DNA of 43,624 nucleotides from JAEZRQ01 sp049294415 (lineage in GTDB: Bacteria > Patescibacteriota > Patescibacteriia > Patescibacteriales > UBA12465). Below the pieces are notes generated by a model. The model was given only the letters and a program-made list of their open reading frames with translations. It ran no database searches and was not told the DNA's origin. The stretch covers positions 1-43,624 of the forward strand of contig JBAQCS010000035.1 in NCBI GenBank assembly GCA_049294415.1, written 5' to 3'. Positions 16,442 through 24,275 of this stretch are shown one piece after another (positions within the stretch are counted from its first letter, which is position 1; every line of letters starts with the position of its first letter). The position numbers were made by a program, and so were the translations under genes.

Positions 16442-16479
16442 AAAAAAAAGAGCCCTACCTAATTACTTAGATAGAACTC
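16442..16479 (-). terminator. Terminator after the lipoprotein gene
   Basis: A 13-bp stem including G-U pairs: GAGCCCTACCTAA (16450-16462) with TTAGATAGAACTC (16467-16479), loop of 4 nt, followed on the minus strand by eight T. Confidence 0.85.
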
Positions 16480-16502
16480 CTTGACCAGAAAGTAGTATTT
16501 TA

Positions 16503-17168
16503 CTATTTCCCGGCCATGACCAAGAGACTATGTATTGTCTCCTTTATGGCTTGCGGATTAGCATCGTCAAACCAGCTGATACCATTGGGTTTAATAATAT
16601 AACTGAAGAAAATTTTATCCTCAGGAACATCTTTACCATTTACCCAGACCGAAATCTGGGAAACTGGTGCTTTTGGATCAGCAATATGATTGGTACGCCT
16701 AATGGAAATTAGGGCGTGTCTGTTACCAGACTTGTCCCGGTAAACATATTGGCAATCAGAGGCCGTCACCTTTTTTCCGTTGGCAGCAATAAGCCTGACT
16801 AATGAGTCAAAATCTCCAGGATCAAGCGGCAAACAGATAGTATCTTCTGGAAATAAATCATCTTTAGTAATCAATTCCGTTACCAAAGGCGCCGGTTTGA
16901 TAATGGTTATGGAATCATTAAATATAAAATCGGCATTTTCTCCGGTATACCAAATAGCAATTTCCGAACCAACTACAATAGTTTTTTCCGGCATATTTTT
17001 TAAACGAAGAACTCGACCATCGGTAAAGGTAATAAGAGGGTCCGTAGACGTCAACGCCCCCTGGACGCTTGGTTCAAATTTTTGAACTACACCAGTCACT
17101 TTTTTAGGGACGTAGTTACAAGCGACCAACAATACAACCGAAACAACAATTAACAGAAATTTTTTCAT
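16503..17168 (-). CDS. Predicted lipoprotein of unknown function
   Basis: The N-terminus MKKFLLIVVSVVLLVACNY is a clear type II signal peptide with lipobox LVAC (Cys17), so the mature protein should be lipid-anchored outside the membrane. The remaining roughly 200 residues are beta-rich. Segments such as VTGVVQKFEPSVQGALTST, LITFTDGRVLRLKNMPE and VVGSEIAIWYTG look like a small OB/SH3-like barrel, followed by a second part with CQYVYRDKSGNRHALISIRR. No enzyme motif is seen. The gene looks less AT-rich than most of the window, like the two genes upstream on the same strand, and ends at a strong terminator. Confidence 0.8.
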   Translation of the reverse strand: MKKFLLIVVSVVLLVACNYVPKKVTGVVQKFEPSVQGALTSTDPLITFTDGRVLRLKNMPEKTIVVGSEIAIWYTGENADFIFNDSITIIKPAPLVTELITKDDLFPEDTICLPLDPGDFDSLVRLIAANGKKVTASDCQYVYRDKSGNRHALISIRRTNHIADPKAPVSQISVWVNGKDVPEDKIFFSYIIKPNGISWFDDANPQAIKETIHSLLVMAGK

Positions 17169-17215
17169 CTTTTTTTTATTTTTTTGGTTATGAATGAGTG
17201 ATTAGTAAATTTAGA

Positions 17216-17249
17216 GAGGTTCCATCCGAATTACTCCAGATGAAACCTC
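17216..17249 (-). terminator. Hairpin after the GHKL ATPase gene
   Basis: Arms GAGGTTCCATC (17216-17226) and GATGAAACCTC (17239-17249) pair over 11 bp with one G-U pair. The sequence after it on the minus strand is only moderately T-rich, so termination may be partial. Confidence 0.55.
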
Positions 17250-17256
17250 AAAAAAA

Positions 17257-18900
17257 CTATACTTTACGACCCACGTCTTTTTGAGCTTTACGTGGGTGTA
17301 AAACACTTGAACTACTAATAAACCAGGAAGCACTACGCAATTCCCTCTGCAAAAATTCGAAGACGGTTGGTCTGGAAATTTCTGGTTCGAGTTGCATTTC
17401 GAGTGCTTTGATACCGACATATTCCTGATACAATATCAGGCTGCGTTCACCAGAACGTTCCATTTTCTCCCAAACATCGCTCCTCATGTTAAACACGAGA
17501 ACGCCAGAATTACCATCAAATTCCCAATGATGGTCATTGCCCGGCAATTCTTCATAAACAAACTGTAAGCCAGTAGCAGTGCCACTAACCAAACGACGTT
17601 TTTGACCATTCGGACCAGCTACGGTCAATTTAAGGCCAGAAGTATGGCCGCCTCCAGGAGTGGAACTAGTTTGACCTTTTCCCTTTTCATAATGAATGGG
17701 TGAAGATGGAGTCTTAGACTTATAGTCCTGAGCCTCTTCGTTGGGCTTAGCTTTGACAAATCCATTTTTAAACCTTTGAACAATGCCAAGTAAATGTGGC
17801 ATTTCTTTTTTCAAACGGTTTTCCAAATTAGATATCGCTACCGAGCCAACAGCCTGTAACCATTCATCACGTTGACCGTCTTTCATTGAGGCGACAACCG
17901 GGATAGCATGATGCTTCACCCAGTCTTCCAGATGAATAACCATATTCATCAAGTTGTCGTCGTCGATAAATTCCTTTCTATTCTGATGCAAAGTGCAAAA
18001 GTCAGAAGTAATTGTGCCTTCGAAAGTTCCGGAGGTAAGCAGTGTTAATGAATCAGCACTAGCATACTGGGAAATCGTTTTAGCAAAATCCTTCATACCA
18101 ATACGGAATATATCACCCTGAATACCAATCAGCAATTCACCTTTACGCCCAGAAGCGGTTTTGGGTGAAATGTAGGTTTCAAACGATGTTTGTTCCCCGG
18201 GAACTCCATAAACAATGGTTTTCATCTTTTCGCCACGAAAAGCATCCGCTTTAAAAGAAACCTGTTGTTTGTGCCCATCAGGCTGCTTAATTAAAATAGT
18301 CACCTTAGCGTCCAGAGACTTCATAGCCTCGGAAAAACGACTATTAATTAAACGCTGTAATTCTGGAATTGTTACCGACATCACTGTTCTGTCGTTTTTA
18401 AATTCCGAGATATTAACCTCAGTGCGCCAATTAAAGACATCTTTGTCTTTCATTGGTTGACCACTACGAGAGAAGACGGCTTTAGTTAATTCCGAATGAG
18501 GAATTTCTGGCAAGCCTTTCGACTTCAGAATTTTATCGGAATTAAAAAACCATTTGTTATAACCAGTGTTACTTCCTCTAGGAATAGAAGTTATGTAAAA
18601 CTCTTTGCACTTTCCCAGTGGTGATAACATTCCTATACCAAATTGTCCAAGCTTATCTTTTTCCTTCATTGAATCACAGACCCGGCCAATCGCTTCAGCG
18701 AATTTATCGGAACTGATACCATTACCATCATCACGGACTTTTACGTCTCGACGACTGTAATCAATTATAATCATAATATCCTTGGAATTAGAGTCCAGAG
18801 AATTCTGAACCAGTTCCAAAACAACCGTCATTAGGGTTGGATAAAGATTTACGATATAACTAAGAGCTTTGCCAATATGAATACCAAGTTTAAACGTCAT
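17257..18900 (-). CDS. GHKL (Hsp90/MutL-like) ATPase, unknown function
   Basis: ATPase with a Bergerat fold at the N-terminus: N box ELVQNSLDS (about 29-37), G1 box VRDDGNGIS (about 54-62) and G2 box LGQFGIGMLSPLG (about 83-95). These are the ATP-binding elements of Hsp90, MutL and MORC proteins. A transducer-like domain follows (residues 150-340), then a Gly/Ser/Lys-rich linker (about 380-415) and a C-terminal module with a hydrophobic core (WEFDGNSGVLVFNM, LYQEYVGIKALEMQL). No kinase His domain or nuclease motif is visible. It carries GGAGG 8 nt before the ATG, rare in this window, and lies 38 bp after an HTH protein in an apparent two-gene operon. The pair might be a conflict or stress module; function is unknown. 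Confidence 0.85.
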   Translation of the reverse strand: MTFKLGIHIGKALSYIVNLYPTLMTVVLELVQNSLDSNSKDIMIIIDYSRRDVKVRDDGNGISSDKFAEAIGRVCDSMKEKDKLGQFGIGMLSPLGKCKEFYITSIPRGSNTGYNKWFFNSDKILKSKGLPEIPHSELTKAVFSRSGQPMKDKDVFNWRTEVNISEFKNDRTVMSVTIPELQRLINSRFSEAMKSLDAKVTILIKQPDGHKQQVSFKADAFRGEKMKTIVYGVPGEQTSFETYISPKTASGRKGELLIGIQGDIFRIGMKDFAKTISQYASADSLTLLTSGTFEGTITSDFCTLHQNRKEFIDDDNLMNMVIHLEDWVKHHAIPVVASMKDGQRDEWLQAVGSVAISNLENRLKKEMPHLLGIVQRFKNGFVKAKPNEEAQDYKSKTPSSPIHYEKGKGQTSSTPGGGHTSGLKLTVAGPNGQKRRLVSGTATGLQFVYEELPGNDHHWEFDGNSGVLVFNMRSDVWEKMERSGERSLILYQEYVGIKALEMQLEPEISRPTVFEFLQRELRSASWFISSSSVLHPRKAQKDVGRKV

Positions 18901-18905
18901 TTTTT

Positions 18906-18912
18906 GTCCTCC
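18906..18912 (-). promoter_or_regulatory. Strong Shine-Dalgarno of the GHKL ATPase gene
   Basis: GGAGGAC on the minus strand, with the GGAGG core 8 nt before the ATG at 18900. It fixes this start. Most other starts in the window have no comparable site. Confidence 0.85.
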
Positions 18913-18938
18913 AATTTTTTTGAATAGTTAGGTTTTAA

Positions 18939-19628
18939 TTACTTTTTATAGCTCTCTAGAGCCTTTTCACTGCATAACGCATTAAGTTTTTGGCTTAAGC
19001 GAAAAACAGAATTTGATGATGTAAAGATTGAAAATCCCTTCATCTCCAAAGCATCTCGCAAATAAACGCGATCAGACTCAGATGATTCTGCTAAAAAATT
19101 CGACAGAATTTCTTCTAGAGCCACGCAATTAGCCGAAATGGCTAAAATCAAGTTTGTAACCAAGGTGTGGTTAATTACCACCACTTCCCGTTTACCGCTG
19201 AATTCATTTTTCAGCGCCGGTTTTTCAGTTGACTGGTCAGAAGTCTGACCGAGTTTACGTTCCATTAAAACCGCACTGGCTTTTTCAATGTCTCTTGGCC
19301 CTCTTGATGAGGAACCAGGAGCCATCTTTAAGTAACGCAACACAGTATCACGCGACCAGCCGGTTTGTACCATGTAATCGTCTACGGTCAAATGACCATC
19401 GATAATTAATCCAATAGCGTGACGATTTGCTTCCGGTAAATCCGAAAACTTATCGATAGTTAAACCATGCTCAGTTAAAAGCCGAGCGAGACGAAAAAAC
19501 AAAAATGGGTTTTTTCCTACCCCATGTTCAATGTAGCATTCCAACTGCTTCTTTTTCAAAGAAAGAAGATTAAGGGCTTCATCACCCCGGGAACGCCAAA
19601 ATTCCTTAAGGCCAGCTTGTATGTCCAT
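18939..19628 (-). CDS. HTH-containing protein paired with the GHKL ATPase
   Basis: Not assigned to a known family. The 229-residue protein is soluble. Residues about 85-105 (LTVDDYMVQTGWSRDTVLRYLK) read as a helix-turn-helix, so DNA binding is likely. The N-terminal 80 residues are helical (LKKKQLECYIEHG, FFRLARLLTEHGLTIDKFSDL). A low-complexity linker containing SSSRGP and TSDQSTEKP follows, then a C-terminal helical domain (TLVTNLILAISANCVALEEIL). A consensus promoter (TTGACA, 17 bp, TAAATT) lies upstream with a leader of about 33 nt. It is transcribed ahead of the GHKL gene and may regulate it or act with it. Base composition is less AT-rich than the flanking greA and corA genes, hinting at transfer. 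Confidence 0.75.
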   Translation of the reverse strand: MDIQAGLKEFWRSRGDEALNLLSLKKKQLECYIEHGVGKNPFLFFRLARLLTEHGLTIDKFSDLPEANRHAIGLIIDGHLTVDDYMVQTGWSRDTVLRYLKMAPGSSSRGPRDIEKASAVLMERKLGQTSDQSTEKPALKNEFSGKREVVVINHTLVTNLILAISANCVALEEILSNFLAESSESDRVYLRDALEMKGFSIFTSSNSVFRLSQKLNALCSEKALESYKK

Positions 19629-19668
19629 ACTCTTTTTATTTAATTGTTAATAATACAAATTTCGTATA

Positions 19669-19697
19669 AATTTAGCATTTTATTAAAATAATGTCAA
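19669..19697 (-). promoter_or_regulatory. Promoter of the HTH/GHKL pair
   Basis: On the minus strand TTGACA (19692-19697), a 17-bp spacer and TAAATT (19669-19674). Confidence 0.65.
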
Positions 19698-19722
19698 TAG
19701 TAACGCCTCTAATTAAGGCCGG

Positions 19723-19751
19723 TTGAAAAATACCTATTTTTAAGCTATATT
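19723..19751 (+). promoter_or_regulatory. greA promoter, predicted leaderless
   Basis: TTGAAA (19723-19728), exactly 17 bp, then TATATT (19746-19751). Only 6 nt separate the -10 box from the greA ATG at 19758, so the mRNA should start at or within a base or two of the start codon. Confidence 0.75.
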
Positions 19752-19757
19752 AGCCTT

Positions 19758-20258
19758 ATGCAAACACCTATACGAAAATACGATAAAGTTCCGCGTCAAA
19801 AATCAGATCCTCATATTACTGAGGATAAATTTAATGAATTAATAGCTAAAAAAGACCGATTAATCAAAGTTAACCGCCCCCGAGAAGCGGCTGAAGTTCA
19901 AAGAATGGCTCTTATGGGTGACTTTTCTGAAAATGCTGGCTATCAATTAGCCAAGAGTCGTTTACGTGGTATCAATAATAGAATTACCGAAATTGAAGAC
20001 TTATTAGCTAGAGCTGAAATAATTAGCAGTCCTTACAACAAAGAAAGTGTTGAACTAGGTAGTATTGTCGTCCTAGAAAAAAATGGAATAAAAAAAGATT
20101 ATAGAATTTTAGGCTCCGCTGAAACTAACCCAGACCAAGGAATCATTTCTCATAATTCCCCACTCGGCCAAGCCTTAATAGCTAAAAAAGTTGGTGATAT
20201 CATTAGTCTTGATTCACCTCGCGGTCCCATTGATTACAAAATAATAGAAATAAAATAA
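19758..20258 (+). CDS. greA: Transcription elongation factor GreA
   Basis: Cleavage factor that rescues backtracked RNA polymerase. The N-terminal coiled coil (about residues 20-90) carries the tip motif MGDFSENAGY with acidic residues D55 and E58, which project into the polymerase active site. The C-terminal FKBP-like domain shows SPLGQALIAKKVGDII and PRGPIDYKIIEI. At 166 residues it is slightly longer than average owing to an N-terminal basic extension (MQTPIRKYDKVPRQK). The start is fixed by the promoter 6 nt upstream, and translation from a leaderless mRNA is inferred. A terminator overlaps the stop codon. Confidence 0.95.
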   Translation: MQTPIRKYDKVPRQKSDPHITEDKFNELIAKKDRLIKVNRPREAAEVQRMALMGDFSENAGYQLAKSRLRGINNRITEIEDLLARAEIISSPYNKESVELGSIVVLEKNGIKKDYRILGSAETNPDQGIISHNSPLGQALIAKKVGDIISLDSPRGPIDYKIIEIK

Positions 20259-20284
20259 AACCGGCTTCCACCGGTTTATTTTTT
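20258..20284. terminator. Bidirectional terminator between greA and corA
   Basis: AAACCGG (20258-20264) and CCGGTTT (20271-20277) around a 6-nt loop, with a T run on the plus strand and a T-rich stretch on the minus strand. It serves greA and the convergent corA (stop at 20284). Confidence 0.8.
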
Positions 20285-21204
20285 TACAACCATTTCTCAC
20301 GAATAAATATATAGAGTAAAAAAAGTAATAATAAAAAAGTAGAAAATATAATATACAAATAGGCATGACCGGACTCGGCGCTAATAATAGAAACATTCAT
20401 ACCAAAAAATCCAAAAATAACATTAGGCACGGTTAGTAGAATAGTTAAAACAGTCAGAATCTTCATGACCCTATTTAAAGTATGGGTAGCGATATTAGAA
20501 TAAGTATCACGAATATTGATAGTATATCTTAATGATGATTTAGTTAGTTCAATTAACTGTTTATTACCAAGTGAAATATCTTCTACTAAATCCATGTCCT
20601 CTTCTTCAATTTTTAAATAACGGCCCGTCATCATTTTCTGTAGCACTGAATCAGTCGGCACAAAAGCAGACAAGAAATCATTTAGAACTTGTTCAAAATC
20701 TACAAACTGAACTAAGTCTTTAGTATCTATTTTTTCCAGTCTAACTTTGACGCTGCGCAATCGCTTATTAATATCAATTAAGTAACTATTATATTTAGCA
20801 TTGATATCAAAAAATAATTGCCAAAAGAAATTAATCGGTGCTGAAGTAATAATTTCTTTTTTGCCAGTTAAATAATCTTCTAATAAATTACATTTTTTAC
20901 TACAAGCTGTTAAAACAAAGTCTGGACCAATCACAAATAGTAGTGGTCTGGTCATCATGTAATCATTTCTGCCTTCTGGAACACGAACATAAATATAAAC
21001 AATGCCATCTTCAACTTCAAATCTAGGCATTTCATAAATATCCAAAGCATCAGTTAACAGACCCTTATCAACACCTAGCATAGTAACCACCTGTTCTATT
21101 TCCTCATCGCTAGGTTCAACTAAATTAACCCAAGCACCTTTTTTAAAAGTAGTTAAGTTTGTTAATGTTTCTTCTTTAGTTGTTTTAGAGAAAATAGTAA
21201 TCAT
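20284..21204 (-). CDS. corA: CorA-family magnesium transporter
   Basis: Membrane channel for Mg2+ (possibly Co2+/Ni2+), active as a pentamer. The 306-residue chain has a large cytosolic N-terminal domain (residues 1 to about 240) with long helices. Two C-terminal membrane helices follow: the first ends in the signature GMN at 268-270 (GFFGMNVS) and the second is LYIIFSTFLLLLFLLYIF with a basic tail. It directly follows the rubredoxin gene with no gap and looks like the last gene of the suf/rubrerythrin operon. A second magnesium importer, MgtA, is encoded at 33350-35872. Confidence 0.95.
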   Translation of the reverse strand: MITIFSKTTKEETLTNLTTFKKGAWVNLVEPSDEEIEQVVTMLGVDKGLLTDALDIYEMPRFEVEDGIVYIYVRVPEGRNDYMMTRPLLFVIGPDFVLTACSKKCNLLEDYLTGKKEIITSAPINFFWQLFFDINAKYNSYLIDINKRLRSVKVRLEKIDTKDLVQFVDFEQVLNDFLSAFVPTDSVLQKMMTGRYLKIEEEDMDLVEDISLGNKQLIELTKSSLRYTINIRDTYSNIATHTLNRVMKILTVLTILLTVPNVIFGFFGMNVSIISAESGHAYLYIIFSTFLLLLFLLYIFIREKWL

Positions 21205-21426
21205 TTATTTTAGTAGCAATTCATCAATGTCGGCATCGGCAATTGATGAGTGGCTATAATTTTTACGAGGAGCCTCACGAAAAAAACTCTTCCCTTTTTT
21301 ACAAATTGGACAAACCCAATCATCTGGTATATCGGCAAAGGCGGTGCCAGGAGCAATACCACCATCTGGATCACCAATTTCTGGATCATAAATATATCCA
21401 CACATACTACAAATATTAACTGTCAT
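21205..21426 (-). CDS. Rubredoxin
   Basis: Small electron carrier with one Fe bound by four Cys: C6-x2-C9-G-Y-I-Y-D and C39-P-I-C42-K-K-G-K. The 73-residue protein has a normal rubredoxin fold plus a polar C-terminal extension of about 20 residues (NYSHSSIADADIDELLLK). It lies between a rubrerythrin gene (5 bp) and corA (0 bp), so it is co-transcribed. Its likely job is to pass electrons to the rubrerythrins for peroxide reduction. Confidence 0.95.
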   Translation of the reverse strand: MTVNICSMCGYIYDPEIGDPDGGIAPGTAFADIPDDWVCPICKKGKSFFREAPRKNYSHSSIADADIDELLLK

Positions 21427-21431
21427 AAAGT

Positions 21432-21959
21432 TTATTGTTGATGATGATAATTATTAATCAAATCAATATGATCTTTTTCCACTACAGCTAAGGCTGCAAA
21501 TAAAATCTTAATATCTATTTCTACTGCCTCACGAGCAAAACGAGCATAAATATCCGAAGCATGAATTTCTAAATCCAGTGTTACTTGAAAATTTTCCGAC
21601 ATTTCATTACTGCAAGTCTTTAGAGCTATGTCGCTTTTATTAATATCTAAAACATTACTAATAGCATCAGCGTGTTTATTTTCTACCTCAGCTAAACGGT
21701 TATACATTTTAATAATCTCATAATTATCACTTTTAGAGGCTATGCAATTATAGGTAGCTACTGCATTTAATTCTAAAGATAAAGCTTCCAATAAATTCTT
21801 TTTAGAAAGCTCGCTGAGTTCTATTTTTTTAAGAGTTATAGGCTTAGCCACATTACCCTCTTTTAAATATTGATTATGGGCGCCACAAAAAGGACAGTTG
21901 CCTGGTTTATCAATGCCCACATGAGCCTCACCACAAATTTCACAAATGTATGTCTTCAT
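21432..21959 (-). CDS. Rubrerythrin-like diiron protein with N-terminal rubredoxin domain
   Basis: Predicted peroxide-scavenging protein with reversed domain order. A rubredoxin-like FeCys4 domain comes first (C6-x2-C9 and C22-x2-C25), followed by a ferritin-like four-helix domain from about residue 48. Diiron ligands can be read as LELNAVATYN, EVENKH (ExxH), LEIHASDIYARFA and VEKDH (ExxH). Classical rubrerythrin has the rubredoxin domain at the C-terminus, as in the second copy at 42538-43065. The gene follows sufU by 43 bp and precedes rubredoxin by 5 bp. Its place in the suf operon ties peroxide defence to Fe-S repair. Confidence 0.88.
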   Translation of the reverse strand: MKTYICEICGEAHVGIDKPGNCPFCGAHNQYLKEGNVAKPITLKKIELSELSKKNLLEALSLELNAVATYNCIASKSDNYEIIKMYNRLAEVENKHADAISNVLDINKSDIALKTCSNEMSENFQVTLDLEIHASDIYARFAREAVEIDIKILFAALAVVEKDHIDLINNYHHQQ

Positions 21960-22002
21960 ATTATTATTCTTATACTAATAATATAGCACTACTTTTCATA
22001 GT

Positions 22003-22368
22003 CTACAAAGTTTTTAAAATAGCATTTTGAATAGCTAACAATCCAATTAAAGCGCATTTTGATCGGCGATCACTAATGGGCACGCCAAATATTTTTTTTA
22101 AATATTCAAAATCATATTTTAATACCTCCTGTTTATTTTTACCTAACAGCTTCTCACTTAAAATAGAAATGCCGGCTTGAGAAATAGCACAACCAGAGCC
22201 AGTAAATTTAATATCGCTAACTACGTCACCATCTAATTTAATATTGACAGTAATATCATCACCACAAGAACGATTGAGTTCTTGATGACTAGCATCCGCA
22301 TCAGAAATTATCCCCTTGTTTCGAGGATTTTTATAATGATCCATGATATTTTGAGCATAAATATTCAT
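22003..22368 (-). CDS. sufU: SufU-type Fe-S cluster scaffold / sulfur acceptor
   Basis: IscU/SufU-family protein that takes sulfur from SufS. The 121-residue chain has the three conserved Cys, C35 in RSCGDD (with D37), C60 in GSGCAIS and C105 in RSKCALIG. The insertion between the second and third Cys matches the SufU type more than IscU. The N-terminal YAQNIMDHYKNPRN is typical. The stop of sufS and the start of sufU are 1 bp apart. SufU partnered with SufS and SufBCD is the arrangement known from Gram-positive bacteria; no SufA or SufE is seen here. Confidence 0.93.
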   Translation of the reverse strand: MNIYAQNIMDHYKNPRNKGIISDADASHQELNRSCGDDITVNIKLDGDVVSDIKFTGSGCAISQAGISILSEKLLGKNKQEVLKYDFEYLKKIFGVPISDRRSKCALIGLLAIQNAILKTL

Positions 22369-22369
22369 A

Positions 22370-23563
22370 TTATTTAAAACTAGAGATTAAGTCCTTAAGT
22401 TTGGTTATAAAAATATCTATCTCTGTAGTTGTATTATAAAAACTTAAACTAACTCTTAAAGTAGCTGTTATACCTAAATAATCATGAAGTGGCTGGGCAC
22501 AATGATGTCCAGCTCGTAAAATTATACCTTCTTGTCCCAATAAATCAGCAGCGTCATGGGAATGAATACCTTCCAATATCAAAGAAAAGACTGGCAACTT
22601 ATTATCAGAAATGCCTAATACTGTTACAAAATCTAATTTAGAAATAGCTGTTAAAAAATAATTAGTTAAAAGTTTTTCTGAACTAGAAATAGTTTCCCAT
22701 CCTAAATTTTGTATATACAGACAAGCTTCTCCTAACCCAATTACTCCAGCAATATTAGGAGTGCCAGCTTCAAATTTATAAGGTAATTCAGCTGCCGTAA
22801 AATTATCTTTAGCTACCGAACTAATCATGCTGCCTCCACCTAAAAACGGCGGCATCTTATTTAATAATTCTAAGCGCCCATATAAAACACCAACACCAGT
22901 TGGTCCTAAAATTTTATGAGCAGAAAATACTAAAAAATCACAATCTAAATCCGAAACATCAATGGAAAGATGAGCAGCACTAAGTGTGGCATCAATAAGT
23001 GTGACAATATTTTTATTTTTAGCTTCAGCAATTAACTCTTTAATCGGATTAACAATTCCTAAAACATTAGAAGCTTGGGTAACAGCTAATAATTTAACAG
23101 TTTCTAAAGCTAATATTTTTTTAGCGGCTATTAAATCAAGTTCTCCGTTATTAAGTAATGGTATATATTGAATTTGAATACCTATTTTTTCCTTAAGCTG
23201 CAACCAAGGCACGATGTTAGCATGGTGCTCAGCCATACTTAAAACAACTACATCATCTTTTTTTAAATTAGCCTCACCCCAAGTACGAGCTACTAAATTA
23301 ATAGACATCGTAGCTCCACTAGTAAAAATTATTTCCGTTGGCTTAGCTTTAATAAAACTAGCTACTGTTTTTCTAACTTCTTCGTATAACAAAGTAGTAC
23401 TTTCCGCTAAAGGACTAAGTCCGCGATGAACGCTAGTGCCGTAATTAGAATAATAATCAGTTATAGCCGAAATTACTACTTCTGGTTTCAAAGAAGTAGC
23501 AGCATTATCAAAATAAATTAAATCATTTTTCCGAAGCATCGGAAAATCCTGTCTATTGATCAT
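22370..23563 (-). CDS. sufS: Cysteine desulfurase SufS
   Basis: PLP-dependent enzyme that releases sulfur from L-cysteine for Fe-S assembly. Seen: N-terminal LIYFDNAATSLKP, PLP Lys217 in FSAHKILGPTG, and catalytic Cys355 in RAGHHCAQP, on the short loop typical of group II desulfurases. Length 397 is normal. One oddity is the conserved DGAQ motif, which reads DATL (191-194), so the Gln that normally contacts the PLP ring is Leu. The nucleotide sequence supports this reading. The gene overlaps sufD by 4 bp (ATGA) and abuts sufU. Confidence 0.95.
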   Translation of the reverse strand: MINRQDFPMLRKNDLIYFDNAATSLKPEVVISAITDYYSNYGTSVHRGLSPLAESTTLLYEEVRKTVASFIKAKPTEIIFTSGATMSINLVARTWGEANLKKDDVVVLSMAEHHANIVPWLQLKEKIGIQIQYIPLLNNGELDLIAAKKILALETVKLLAVTQASNVLGIVNPIKELIAEAKNKNIVTLIDATLSAAHLSIDVSDLDCDFLVFSAHKILGPTGVGVLYGRLELLNKMPPFLGGGSMISSVAKDNFTAAELPYKFEAGTPNIAGVIGLGEACLYIQNLGWETISSSEKLLTNYFLTAISKLDFVTVLGISDNKLPVFSLILEGIHSHDAADLLGQEGIILRAGHHCAQPLHDYLGITATLRVSLSFYNTTTEIDIFITKLKDLISSFK

Positions 23564-24267
23564 AATATTACTAAACTAGATACCATTTTTTTATATTCAT
23601 CATCTTTGATAGTAATTAAAAAATTCTTAACAATTGAATCGATAACTATTTTTTTAGCTTGTTCTTCTGATAGTCCGCGGGATTTTAAATAAAATAAATC
23701 CTCTGGTGTTAATTTATTAGTACTAGCACCATGACCAGCCTTTACGGCATTGGTAGCAATTTTTAAGCCTGGCAACATCAAACCTCTGGCTTGCCGGCTT
23801 AATAAATAAAGCTTCATATCAATTCTTGTTTCCGTCTCAATTGCTTCTCGTTTAATAATAATATCTGATAAGTAATTAGTGGTGGCCTGATTATCAACTA
23901 AAGCATTAACGATTATTTTTCCAACACTCGATTTATCAGCAAAAATGTAATTATCTTCTATTTGTAAAAGTTGATCGTTTTTTTGATACGACAATATTTG
24001 GCTATTTAGAACAACCTCTCTACCAAGATGGTTATTTATCTTAAATTGACCAGATGATAAATATAAACCATTTATATTAACCATGGAATTATCTCCAATT
24101 ATAATTTCTCGTTCACAAGAATTATTTAAAATTGCTAAATAATCAACTTTACAATTAATACCTATTTCTATCTTTAAAGGGTTAGTAGATTTATCTAAAA
24201 TAAAAACTTCAGCACCATCTGGCACCTTAATTAAACTATCATTATTATTTACTAAAATTTTATTCAT
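23560..24267 (-). CDS. sufD: SufD-like Fe-S assembly protein (short)
   Basis: Partner of SufB in the SufBC2D complex. At 235 residues it is shorter than typical SufD, lacking most of the N-terminal helical region. The beta-helix core is recognisable by strand repeats. The C-terminal block MLPGLKIATNAVKAGHGAS..DLFYLKSRGLSEEQAKKIVI is the shared SufB/SufD motif with the conserved His. It stops with TGA overlapping the sufS ATG by 4 bp, indicating translational coupling and that TGA is a stop codon. It lies 8 bp after sufB. Confidence 0.9.
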   Translation of the reverse strand: MNKILVNNNDSLIKVPDGAEVFILDKSTNPLKIEIGINCKVDYLAILNNSCEREIIIGDNSMVNINGLYLSSGQFKINNHLGREVVLNSQILSYQKNDQLLQIEDNYIFADKSSVGKIIVNALVDNQATTNYLSDIIIKREAIETETRIDMKLYLLSRQARGLMLPGLKIATNAVKAGHGASTNKLTPEDLFYLKSRGLSEEQAKKIVIDSIVKNFLITIKDDEYKKMVSSLVIL

Positions 24268-24275
24268 ATTATTAA

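Noticed and set aside
16426..16443. TTG start extending the SGNH hydrolase
   Set aside because: It lies in the T run of the upstream terminator; ATG 16425 or 16407 gives a normal anchor.
17211..17420. Small minus-strand reading frame at the end of the GHKL gene
   Set aside because: It is an alternative frame within the GHKL gene and its terminator hairpin, with no recognisable domain.
23560..23565. TGA recoding as glycine, known from some CPR lineages
   Set aside because: The sufD TGA sits in a 4-bp ATGA overlap with sufS after a complete SufD C-terminus, so it acts as a normal stop.
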